Source: CP2-2F sp034432555
GTDB taxonomy: Bacteria > Chloroflexota > Anaerolineae > Aggregatilineales > UBA2796
Assembly (NCBI GenBank): GCA_034432555.1
Contig: DAOUBW010000027.1
Location: 1-64,000 of the forward strand
Direction of reading: 5' to 3'
DNA length: 64,000 nucleotides
A program made the position numbers and the translations under genes. The notes below the pieces were generated by a model that ran no database searches, was not told where the DNA came from, and saw only the letters and a list, made by a program, of their open reading frames with translations. Of this stretch, positions 16,873 to 23,948 are shown in pieces; within the stretch, counting starts at the first letter, position 1; every line of letters starts with the position of its first letter.

Positions 16873-16881
16873 TGCTATAAT
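16873..16881 (+). promoter_or_regulatory. Extended -10 promoter for proline dehydrogenase
   Basis: TGCTATAAT is a consensus extended -10, ending 34 bases before the ATG at 16916. The -35 position is poor, as expected for extended -10 promoters. Confidence 0.6.
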
Positions 16882-16915
16882 CGCCGTAATAGATTTAGCG
16901 TGAGGACTTACACCC

Positions 16916-17854
16916 ATGATCATGCGTTCGGTGTTGTTATATTTGGCGCGTTCGCGAACGGCGCGCACCATACTCATGCGCCTGCCCGGCGCGACCCGCG
17001 TTGCGCGCCGCTTTGTGGCAGGTGAAACGTTGGCGGAAGGCATTCACGCCATCCGCGCCTTAAACGAGAAGGGCATCCTTGCCACCCTCGATCATCTTGG
17101 CGAGAACGTCTTTACAGAGGCGGATGCTGCCCGCGCCACGCAAGCCTACCTCGACCTGCTGGATGCCATCGCCGAAGCGGGCGTGCATACCAACGCCTCG
17201 CTCAAGCTGACTCAGCTCGGACTGGACATCAGCCCAGAGCTGTGCCTGAACAACATGCGCTGCATCTTAGAGCGTGCCGCACAGCATAATAACTTCATTC
17301 GGATTGACATGGAAGGCTCTGCCTATACGGCGCAAACGCTGACCATTTACCGCACGCTGCGGGATGTGCATGGCTTTCAAAAACAGGTTGGCGTTGTCAT
17401 TCAAGCCTACCTGTTTCGCAGTGAGGCAGATGTGCGCGCCCTAGCCGCCGAAGGCGCTAACATCCGTCTGTGCAAAGGCGCCTACAAAGAGCCGCCGCAG
17501 ATCGCCTTCCCGAACAAGCGCGATGTAGACGCGAATTTTGTGAAACTGGCAGAAATTTTTCTTGCGCCTGAAGCGCGCCAGCAAGGTGCCTACATCGCCG
17601 TAGCCACCCACGACGACAACATGATCAGCGCTGTGAAAAACTACGCTGCCGCGCACAGCATCCCGAAGGATCGTTTCGAGTTCCAAATGCTGTACGGCGT
17701 TCGCAGCGCAACGTTGCAGGCGTTGGCTGCCGAAGGCTATAAGGTGCGCGTCTACGTTCCCTATGGCACGGAATGGTATCCCTACTTCATGCGGCGCTTG
17801 GCAGAACGCCCCGCCAACGTTTGGTTTATCCTCAAGAACACTTTTCGGAACTGA
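16916..17854 (+). CDS. Proline dehydrogenase
   Basis: A 312-residue flavoenzyme that oxidises proline to pyrroline-5-carboxylate, passing electrons to the membrane quinone pool. The TIM-barrel signatures are visible: 'RIDMEGSAYT', 'VIQAYLFRSEAD', 'RLCKGAYKEP' (about 183) and the substrate segment 'YVPYGTEWYPYFMRRLAE' (about 281) with its two Arg. Length matches the stand-alone bacterial enzyme. ATG at 16916 follows GTGAGGACT; a second ATG two codons later is possible. First gene of an operon with a DUF3592-like protein (4-base gap) and an SDR. No P5C dehydrogenase is present in the window. Confidence 0.92.
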   Translation: MIMRSVLLYLARSRTARTILMRLPGATRVARRFVAGETLAEGIHAIRALNEKGILATLDHLGENVFTEADAARATQAYLDLLDAIAEAGVHTNASLKLTQLGLDISPELCLNNMRCILERAAQHNNFIRIDMEGSAYTAQTLTIYRTLRDVHGFQKQVGVVIQAYLFRSEADVRALAAEGANIRLCKGAYKEPPQIAFPNKRDVDANFVKLAEIFLAPEARQQGAYIAVATHDDNMISAVKNYAAAHSIPKDRFEFQMLYGVRSATLQALAAEGYKVRVYVPYGTEWYPYFMRRLAERPANVWFILKNTFRN

Positions 17855-17858
17855 GAAC

Positions 17859-18224
17859 ATGAAAATGAGTCCCGTTATTCTGATCGTTGCTGTGGCTGTC
17901 CTCGTCGTGATTGGCGTCGTTGCCTATAACGCGCTGCGCGGTGAAGATGAAGCACGGATGCGCCGCTTGGCAAGCGAAGGCATCAGCGTGAGCGGCGAGG
18001 TGGTGCAGCGTGAGATACGGCGCAGCACCAGCGGCGCCTTTACCACGCAGTTCTGGCTGACCCACCGCTATGTGGTGAGTGGCACGCCCCTAGACTTTTC
18101 AGAGAGCGTCTCACAAGAAATCTATAACCGTTACCCTGAAGGCAGCCGCGTCAGCCTCACCTACCTGATGGATGATCCACGTGTGGTGGCGCGCACCGAG
18201 ACCTTGATCATCTACAAGCAGTAG
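17859..18224 (+). CDS. DUF3592-like single-pass membrane protein
   Basis: A 121-residue protein with an N-terminal membrane helix ('ILIVAVAVLVVIGVVAYNAL') and a beta-rich domain outside or at the membrane face ('VSGEVVQREIRR', 'HRYVVSGTPLDFSESVS', 'YPEGSRVSLTYLMDDPRV'), the layout of DUF3592 proteins. Function is unknown for that family. The ATG at 17859 lies 4 bases after the proline dehydrogenase stop, and the SDR begins 7 bases after its own stop, so the three are almost surely one transcript. Confidence 0.75.
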   Translation: MKMSPVILIVAVAVLVVIGVVAYNALRGEDEARMRRLASEGISVSGEVVQREIRRSTSGAFTTQFWLTHRYVVSGTPLDFSESVSQEIYNRYPEGSRVSLTYLMDDPRVVARTETLIIYKQ

Positions 18225-18231
18225 GCGCCCT

Positions 18232-18990
18232 ATGCCCACAGGTATCCCGATTGATCTGCGTGGCAAGGTTGCCCTTGTCACCGGTTCGGCGCGGCGCGTT
18301 GGCAGGCACATTGCCCTGAAATTGGCAGCCTGCGGCATGAACCTGATCATTCATTATGGCAGCCCCTCCAGCGCGGCAGAGGCTGAGTCGGCGGCGGCGG
18401 AATGCCGCGCACACGGCGGCGCAGCGCACATCATCCGCGCCGATCTGGGCGATGAAGGGCAGATTGCCGCGCTCTTTGAAGAAACACAAGCGCATTATGG
18501 GCGCCTTGATCTGCTGGTGAATAATGCCGCTGTCTTTCCGCGCAAAGATTTGCTGAGCGTCTCGCTTGCTGAATGGCAAATGACCCTCGCCATCAACCTG
18601 ACGGCGCCCTTTCTGTGCAGCCAACACGCCGCACGCCTGATGCTGGCGCAGGACGAAGGCGGCGCGATCATCAACATCGCAGACCTAAGCGCCTTCCGCA
18701 ATTGGAAGGCGTATCCGCATCACGGTGTCTCGAAGGCAGCCCTCGTCAAGCTGACCGAGGTATTTGCCCTTGAACTTGGTAAAAAGGTGCGGGTGAACGC
18801 CGTTGCGCCGGGACCGGTGCTGCGCGATGAGGGCAACGCGCCTGAGGTATGGCAGCGCATTGGTGCGCGGTTGCCCATCGGCACAACCGGACATCCCGAC
18901 GATGTGGCGGAGGCGGTCGCTTTCCTCGCCGCGCAGCCATTCATCACGGGCATCACGTTGCGCGTCGATGGCGGTGAGTATCTGCTCTAA
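18232..18990 (+). CDS. SDR oxidoreductase, pteridine reductase-like, with altered catalytic residue
   Basis: The 252-residue protein has the NAD(P) motif TGSARRVGRHI (17-27), NNAAV (98-101), the 'NIADLSA' strand and a C-terminal 'ITLRVDGGEY'. The spacing Asp151-x12-position164-x3-Lys168 matches pteridine reductases, where the triad is Asp-Tyr-Lys. Here 164 is His ('YPHHGVSKAAL'), so the usual catalytic Tyr is missing, although a Tyr sits three residues earlier (Tyr161). It may still reduce a substrate using an alternative acid, or may have another role. Third gene of the proline dehydrogenase operon. Confidence 0.82.
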   Translation: MPTGIPIDLRGKVALVTGSARRVGRHIALKLAACGMNLIIHYGSPSSAAEAESAAAECRAHGGAAHIIRADLGDEGQIAALFEETQAHYGRLDLLVNNAAVFPRKDLLSVSLAEWQMTLAINLTAPFLCSQHAARLMLAQDEGGAIINIADLSAFRNWKAYPHHGVSKAALVKLTEVFALELGKKVRVNAVAPGPVLRDEGNAPEVWQRIGARLPIGTTGHPDDVAEAVAFLAAQPFITGITLRVDGGEYLL

Positions 18991-19081
18991 GGCGTGCCAA
19001 AAGCGCCCAAAGGCGGTAAAGTTATGCTGATACGGTGGCGAACTGCCACAGGACAGGCAAAGACACAAGGAGTCTTAGCAG

Positions 19082-20374
19082 ATGCCGATTATCACAGCTA
19101 TTCATGCCCGTGAAGTCCTCGACTCACGCGGTAATCCCACAGTGGAAGTTGAAGTGGAACTTGAAGACGGTTCGTTTGGGACAGCTATTGTGCCAAGCGG
19201 CGCCAGCACCGGTCAGCATGAGGCAGTCGAACTGCGCGATGGCGACAAAGCGCGCTACGGCGGCAAGGGCGTGCTGAAGGCAGTTGACTCGGTTAACGAA
19301 CTGATCGTCGAAGAACTCTACGGCGAAGATGCTTTTGATCAAATTCTCATTGATCAGATCATGATCGAGCTAGATGGCACGCCAAACAAAAGTCGTTTGG
19401 GTGCCAATGCTATCCTTGCCGTTTCGTTGGCAGTGGCAAAGGCTGCCGCGCAGAGCGCCGGCTTACCGCTCTACCGCTATCTGGGCGGCGCGCACGCGCA
19501 CACACTGCCCGTGCCAATGCTGAACATCATGAACGGCGGCAAACACGCTACCAACAGCACCGACTTTCAGGAATTCATGATCATGCCCGTTGGCGCGCCA
19601 ACCTTTAGGGAAGGCTTGCGCTGGGGTGTGGAAATCTACCAAAGCCTGAAAAAAGTGCTGCATGATGCTGGCAAAAGCACTACAGTTGGCGATGAAGGTG
19701 GCTTTGCGCCAAGCGACCTGAAGTACAACGCACAGGCGATTGAGTTCATCCTGACTGCCATCGAGAAGGCGGGCTACCGCGCCGGCGAGCAGATCATGAT
19801 CGCGCTTGATCCTGCCGTCACCGAAATCTACGAAGGCGGCAAGTATCATTTGAAGCTGGAAGGCAAGGCACTTAGCACTGATGAGATGATCGCCTTCTGG
19901 GGCGATTGGCTGGACAAATATCCGATCATCTCGCTGGAAGATGGACTTGCCGAAGATGACTGGGAAGGCTGGGCGAAACTCTACGCACAATACGGTCAGC
20001 GCGTGCAGTTGGTGGGCGATGATTTCCTCGTCACCAACACGGAGCGCGTGGCACGTGCCATCCGTGAGCGCGCCGCCAACAGCCTGCTGTGCAAGGTCAA
20101 CCAGATCGGCTCGCTGACGGAGGCGATGGCAGCCTCGCAGATGAGTATGCGCGCCGGCTGGACAGTCGTCGTCAGTCACCGCAGCGGCGAGAGCGAAGAC
20201 AACACCATCGCCGATCTGGTCGTGGGCATGAATGCGGGGCAGATCAAGACCGGCGCGCCTGCCCGTTCGGATCGCGTGGCGAAGTATAACCAACTGCTGC
20301 GGATCGAAGACGACTTGGGCGATGCCGCGCACTACGTCGGCATGGGTGCTTTCTACAACCTGCGCCGCGCCTAG
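19082..20374 (+). CDS. eno: Enolase
   Basis: This glycolytic enzyme interconverts 2-phosphoglycerate and phosphoenolpyruvate. The 430-residue protein is of normal length and carries 'AREVLDSRGNPTVEVEV', the mobile loop 'PSGASTGQHEA', 'NIMNGGKHA', 'VGDEGGFAP' and the 'GDDFLVTN' and 'SHRSGESED' signatures with metal-binding acids and catalytic Lys ('LLCKVNQIG'). AAGGAG lies 10 bases before the ATG. It has its own position after the SDR gene with a 91-base gap and is followed by a convergent solute-binding gene. Confidence 0.98.
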   Translation: MPIITAIHAREVLDSRGNPTVEVEVELEDGSFGTAIVPSGASTGQHEAVELRDGDKARYGGKGVLKAVDSVNELIVEELYGEDAFDQILIDQIMIELDGTPNKSRLGANAILAVSLAVAKAAAQSAGLPLYRYLGGAHAHTLPVPMLNIMNGGKHATNSTDFQEFMIMPVGAPTFREGLRWGVEIYQSLKKVLHDAGKSTTVGDEGGFAPSDLKYNAQAIEFILTAIEKAGYRAGEQIMIALDPAVTEIYEGGKYHLKLEGKALSTDEMIAFWGDWLDKYPIISLEDGLAEDDWEGWAKLYAQYGQRVQLVGDDFLVTNTERVARAIRERAANSLLCKVNQIGSLTEAMAASQMSMRAGWTVVVSHRSGESEDNTIADLVVGMNAGQIKTGAPARSDRVAKYNQLLRIEDDLGDAAHYVGMGAFYNLRRA

Positions 20375-20391
20375 CCTTTTGTGGTTGGGCA

Positions 20392-20426
20392 TAAAAAACA
20401 CAGGCGGGAACTTGATCCCGCCTGTG
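20392..20426 (-). terminator. Rho-independent terminator of the solute-binding protein gene
   Basis: CACAGGCGGGA (20399-20409) pairs with TCCCGCCTGTG (20416-20426) around a 6-base loop. An A-run at 20393-20398 becomes a U-run on the minus strand, so it terminates the minus-strand gene; readthrough from enolase would meet the hairpin without a U-tract. Confidence 0.85.
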
Positions 20427-20448
20427 TGCTTAACGAAGCATCAACCCC

Positions 20449-21765
20449 TTACCAAGGGATGCACTTGTTCGGCTCGTTATCGCAAGCCTCGTCTACCTTT
20501 GCCTGCAGGCGTTGAATTGCCTCATCCAGCCCGATCTCGCCGGCGAAGTAGCGCCCTAGCTGATCGCGTGTTTCCACGTTGATGATGTCAATGAAGGGAT
20601 GCCCTTGCAAGCGCCAGCCCTGCTCGGTGAGCTTGGGAATGTTGCCCAAAAAGACATCGAACTGCTCTTTGCTGGCAGGGTACGGCACGCCTTGCTCAAT
20701 CGCCTTCAGGTTGCCCGTCAGGAACAGCGAGTTTGCCGAGGTCTCGATATTTACGTCCGTGCTGGCGAGGTATTCCATCACCATTGCGGTTTCTTTGGGA
20801 TGCTTGGTGCCAGCGAAGGCAACAATTGCCGTGCCGCCCGGCATTCCGCCGCAGATGCCTGTCGAACCGCATGGCTGCGGCACAGCGCGCCACTCAAAAG
20901 CGTCGCCAATCTCTTTAGTGAAGGCGGAAATCTGCCAACTGCCGCTGTAGTAGAAGACCAATTCGCCATTCACGAAGTACTCTTTAGCGGCACGGTAGGC
21001 GCCGCCGCCGCCGATCCAGACTTCCGCTGGCGTCAAGCCTTCATCGTGCCAACGCTTCATCTCCAGCGCAAAGGCACGGAAGCCTTCGGAATCGACCGTG
21101 AAGCGCCCAGTGGCAGGATCGAGAATTTGCGCGCCATAGCTCATCATCGGACCGAAAGTGCGATGCCCCGAACGGTCAATGGCAATCGCATAGGGCGTGT
21201 TGGTCGCTTTTGCCACTTCGGTTGCCAACGCGATCCACTCTTCCCATGTCGTGGCATCGCCCTCAGGCACCGCCACACCCGCTTGCTCAAAGAGCGTGAC
21301 ATTGATAAATGGACCGCCAATGCCTACCGAGCGCGGGAAGCCGTAAATGCCCTTATCTTCGCCGCCCGGCACGCGTAGCCAAGTCAGAAACGACTCAGGG
21401 TAGTTCGCCTCGAATGCCTCAGCGTCAGCCAGCAGTGGGCGCAGATCGAGGTATCTGCCTTGGAAACGCCCCAGCTGCGTGATGCTCGCCATGTCCGGCG
21501 GCGTGCCGCCTTCAATATTTGCCTGAAGCGTGTTGTGCAGATCGCTGAAACCGACCACGTCCAGCGTCACTTTGATGCCGGGATTTGCCTCCTCGAATTT
21601 ATCGAGCGCGGCGCGGTACACTTCGCCTTCGTTGCCATCGTTGTACCACAAAATGCGAAGTTCGACGGTTTGGGCGCTGACCGACGTGCCAAGCGCACCG
21701 AACAAGAGGGCTGCCACCACCAGCAGCGCCAAGAGACGGAAGGTTTTGCGAGAGACAGAAAACAT
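20449..21765 (-). CDS. Extracellular solute-binding protein (family 1, sugar ABC transporter)
   Basis: A 438-residue exported binding protein. The signal peptide 'LLALLVVAALLFGALGTSVSA' ends at a signal peptidase I-type site; there is no lipobox Cys, unlike most monoderm binding proteins. The mature part begins 'ELRILWYNDGNEGEVY' and has 'FEEANPGIKVTLDVVGF' and 'GGTPPDMASI', typical of family 1 proteins for oligosaccharides. The ATG at 21765 has AAGGTG 8 bases upstream; an in-frame ATG at 21780 lacks a site. No permease or ATPase genes adjoin, so it is an orphan here. A strong terminator follows and a well-formed promoter with a palindrome precedes it. Confidence 0.88.
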   Translation of the reverse strand: MFSVSRKTFRLLALLVVAALLFGALGTSVSAQTVELRILWYNDGNEGEVYRAALDKFEEANPGIKVTLDVVGFSDLHNTLQANIEGGTPPDMASITQLGRFQGRYLDLRPLLADAEAFEANYPESFLTWLRVPGGEDKGIYGFPRSVGIGGPFINVTLFEQAGVAVPEGDATTWEEWIALATEVAKATNTPYAIAIDRSGHRTFGPMMSYGAQILDPATGRFTVDSEGFRAFALEMKRWHDEGLTPAEVWIGGGGAYRAAKEYFVNGELVFYYSGSWQISAFTKEIGDAFEWRAVPQPCGSTGICGGMPGGTAIVAFAGTKHPKETAMVMEYLASTDVNIETSANSLFLTGNLKAIEQGVPYPASKEQFDVFLGNIPKLTEQGWRLQGHPFIDIINVETRDQLGRYFAGEIGLDEAIQRLQAKVDEACDNEPNKCIPW

Positions 21766-21811
21766 TTTGATCACCTTCATATACACAAACGAAAAATTTT
21801 CGGAGCGAGGC

Positions 21812-21825
21812 ACAGCATATGCTGT
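21812..21825. promoter_or_regulatory. 14-base perfect palindrome, candidate operator
   Basis: ACAGCATATGCTGT at 21812-21825 is a perfect palindrome lying just downstream of the predicted transcription start of the solute-binding gene (minus strand). The position fits a repressor site acting on that promoter. The central AT is unlike the CG centre of common LacI/GalR operators. Confidence 0.5.
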
Positions 21826-21838
21826 ACTGTGAGGATAC

Positions 21839-21867
21839 ATAATAGCACGCAACGCGCTTGGCTGCAA
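21839..21867 (-). promoter_or_regulatory. Promoter of the solute-binding protein gene
   Basis: On the minus strand TTGCAG (21867-21862) and TATTAT (21844-21839) are separated by 17 bases, with a TGC directly before the -10. Transcription would start near 21832, leaving a leader of about 67 bases that contains the palindrome at 21812. Confidence 0.65.
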
Positions 21868-21977
21868 CATTTTGGGCGCAATGGAGTGTGGCGCCGCCAA
21901 ACCCTATCTTGCTCTGCTGCGTTCAGTTTATACACTAGGAAGTGTGCCGAACACTCACAATTAACGCGAGGTGACTA

Positions 21978-22907
21978 ATGCCCATCGAGAACCTGACCAC
22001 CGAGGAATATCGCCGTTTAGTGCGGATCATGGCGGATATGCACGCTTGGCAGAGCATTCAGCAGCGCCAAGCCAACATGGATTTAGCTGGGCTGGAGCGT
22101 TTTAAGCGCAGCGTAGATTTTAATACGCCTGCTGATGTTTTTTCAGGGCTGTTTGTGAGCGCGCTCAAACAGTTTGGTGGCTTGGAGGGTGAACCTGCTC
22201 TTGCGCGTTTGGTGCGCCACCTTGTGACCTTGCTGGGCGAAGGTGATGATCGCGCCTTCCTAGAAAACCTGCTGGGCAGCTATGTGCAGCCGCCCAAGAC
22301 ACCAACCGCCGTGCTGCGCTCAGGTCTAAACACCCTCCTTTTCCTATCCGCCAACGCCCAAAACGACCTAAACCTAGAGGCTGAAATGCGCCGCGTGGAT
22401 CGGGCTATCCAAAGTGCGCGGCACCGCGATAAGTTCACCCTTGAAAAGCAGACCGATCTCCATCTGAACGATATTCAAAGGCATTTGCTGCGCTTTCAGC
22501 CACACATCGTCCACTTTGCAGGGCATGGCGATAACGCGGGCAGCATCGCCGTGAAGAGCGAAGACGGCGCTATCCTCAGCGTGCCGATCACAGCACTGCG
22601 CGATACCTTTGCGATCCTGCGCGATAATATTCGCCTCGTCGTGCTGAACGCCTGTTGGTCGCAGCCGTTGGCAGAGTCACTCGCTGAAGTGGTGGACTGT
22701 GTGGTTGGCATGGGTAGCGAGATCAACGATGCGGCGGCATGCGACTTTTCAGAAGCGTTTTACTGTGCGCTTGCCGATGGCAGAAACCTACATGAGGCGT
22801 TCGCGCTAGGCGTCAACAGGCTCGATCTGCAACGTCTGCGCGCTTCGGCAGCCCCAAAACTGACTGCCAAAGCGGGCGTGAACCCTGACCGACTCTATTT
22901 CGCCTAG
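21978..22907 (+). CDS. CHAT-domain (caspase-like) protein
   Basis: A 309-residue soluble protein. About 100 N-terminal residues are helical and could be an effector-associated or adaptor-type domain; this part I cannot name firmly. From 'TLLFLSANAQNDLNLEAEM' onward it is a CHAT caspase-fold domain: catalytic His183 in 'HIVHFAGHGD' and Cys226 in 'LVVLNACWS', followed by 'VVGMGSEINDAAACDFSEAFYCAL'. CHAT proteins are cysteine proteases found in bacterial conflict and signalling systems. GAGGTG lies 5 bases before the ATG. The next gene on the strand, after 134 bases, is a SET methyltransferase. No nucleotide-sensing or pore-forming partner is visible. Confidence 0.82.
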   Translation: MPIENLTTEEYRRLVRIMADMHAWQSIQQRQANMDLAGLERFKRSVDFNTPADVFSGLFVSALKQFGGLEGEPALARLVRHLVTLLGEGDDRAFLENLLGSYVQPPKTPTAVLRSGLNTLLFLSANAQNDLNLEAEMRRVDRAIQSARHRDKFTLEKQTDLHLNDIQRHLLRFQPHIVHFAGHGDNAGSIAVKSEDGAILSVPITALRDTFAILRDNIRLVVLNACWSQPLAESLAEVVDCVVGMGSEINDAAACDFSEAFYCALADGRNLHEAFALGVNRLDLQRLRASAAPKLTAKAGVNPDRLYFA

Positions 22908-22908
22908 C

Positions 22909-22929
22909 TTTTGTGCAGATCGCACAAAA
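22909..22929 (+). terminator. Terminator-like hairpin after the CHAT gene
   Basis: TTTTGTGC (22909-22916) pairs perfectly with GCACAAAA (22922-22929) around AGATC, starting 2 bases after the CHAT stop codon. No U-run follows, so termination may be partial and the SET gene could still be co-transcribed. Confidence 0.45.
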
Positions 22930-23041
22930 CATACCTATCCCCTGCCTTCAAAATTAAGCGTAGAATGTGATCACGCTGCACAATGTTCCCCGTGCAGCGT
23001 GTTTCGTATCCGAGTGCCTGAACAAGGGATAAAGCGAATGT

Positions 23042-23731
23042 ATGCGTTCTTTCACAGTCAGCACACTTGCGCGTCGCTACGCGGAATCAGCAGTCCTAGC
23101 CCAGCCCGCTGACAGGCGTGGCTGGGGTCTTTTTGCGGAGGCGGCGTTCGCAGCCGGCGAGCCGCTTTTTTGGGTAGATATTCACAACTGCGCACATAGC
23201 CATGTCATGCACCAATATGAGGCATTTGGCGAGTGCGATCCACGTTCTGTAACACTGCTGCCACAGGTTGCCTTTTGTTTCACCGCCGAACAGCCCCTTT
23301 ACTATGTTAACCATGCGTGCGACGCCAACAGCGGCTTCATCAACTGGGGCAGCTTGGAAGATGGCAAGCTGTGCTTTGCCGCCTTTCGCGACATTGCGCG
23401 TGGTGAGGAAATCACGGCGGACTATTCAGCGCTGACGCCTAAAGGCGATGGCTCGCCGCACGGCGACGAATGGCAGATGTCCTGCTTGTGCGGTCAGGCA
23501 GCCTGCCGCCACCTGATCGAAGGCTTTGATCGGCTTGCCACAAGCGATCAGCAGCGTTTCATCCTCACCAAAAGCCCACCGCATGGTCGGGTGATCGCCC
23601 ACATCCTCGCCGAGTCGCCATATGCAGTGGAGGCGTTATGCATCGCTGCGCCGCATCGCTTCAGGCACTATCAGGCGGCGCTTGCCGAACAGCAAGCCCT
23701 CGCCGCCTACTTCAAAGCGCGGCTTGGTTAG
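23042..23731 (+). CDS. SET-domain protein (lysine methyltransferase-like) with post-SET zinc motif
   Basis: A 229-residue protein with the order of eukaryote-like SET enzymes: 'RGWGLFAEAAFAAGE' (26-40), the pseudoknot halves 'NHACDANSGF' (90-99) and 'ARGEEITADYSAL' (119-131), then a post-SET Cys set CLCGQAAC (148-155). Intact NHxCxxN and ITxDY motifs suggest an active S-adenosylmethionine-dependent lysine methyltransferase. The target is unknown; bacterial SET proteins modify ribosomal, chromatin-like or effector targets. ATG at 23042 follows AAGGGA by about 11 bases. It is in line with the CHAT gene upstream; an HU gene is far away at 43990. Confidence 0.88.
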   Translation: MRSFTVSTLARRYAESAVLAQPADRRGWGLFAEAAFAAGEPLFWVDIHNCAHSHVMHQYEAFGECDPRSVTLLPQVAFCFTAEQPLYYVNHACDANSGFINWGSLEDGKLCFAAFRDIARGEEITADYSALTPKGDGSPHGDEWQMSCLCGQAACRHLIEGFDRLATSDQQRFILTKSPPHGRVIAHILAESPYAVEALCIAAPHRFRHYQAALAEQQALAAYFKARLG

Positions 23732-23753
23732 CGAAAGCCATTTAGCAAGGTAT

Positions 23754-23773
23754 GGGCGGGATAATTCTCGCCC
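23754..23773 (+). terminator. Hairpin after the SET gene
   Basis: GGGCGGGA (23754-23761) pairs with TCTCGCCC (23766-23773) with one G-T pair and a 4-base loop, 23 bases past the SET stop. There is no U-run, so this is a weak terminator call. Confidence 0.3.
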
Positions 23774-23805
23774 AACATGAACGTTCAGCACCGCCGCGCC
23801 TTTTT

Positions 23806-23834
23806 TTGACAACCACTCAGGCGCGGCTTAAAAT
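23806..23834 (+). promoter_or_regulatory. Promoter of the EF-G-like gene
   Basis: A perfect TTGACA (23806-23811) and TAAAAT (23829-23834) are separated by 17 bases. The predicted start near 23841 gives a leader of about 110 bases containing a 7-base-pair hairpin (CTGAAAA at 23874-23880 with TTTTCAG at 23885-23891). Confidence 0.75.
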
Positions 23835-23948
23835 TCGGTTAATGGTCAGCACGGACGCCACATGTGTGCCTCTCTGAAAAGGCATTTTCAGGGTTAATTC
23901 GTGCTATCTGAATAAGTAATCTTTAGCGAAAGGGAAAGCGCCGCGTTT

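Noticed and set aside
19463..20401. Open frame of 312 codons on the minus strand
   Set aside because: It is antisense to enolase and has no domain signature.
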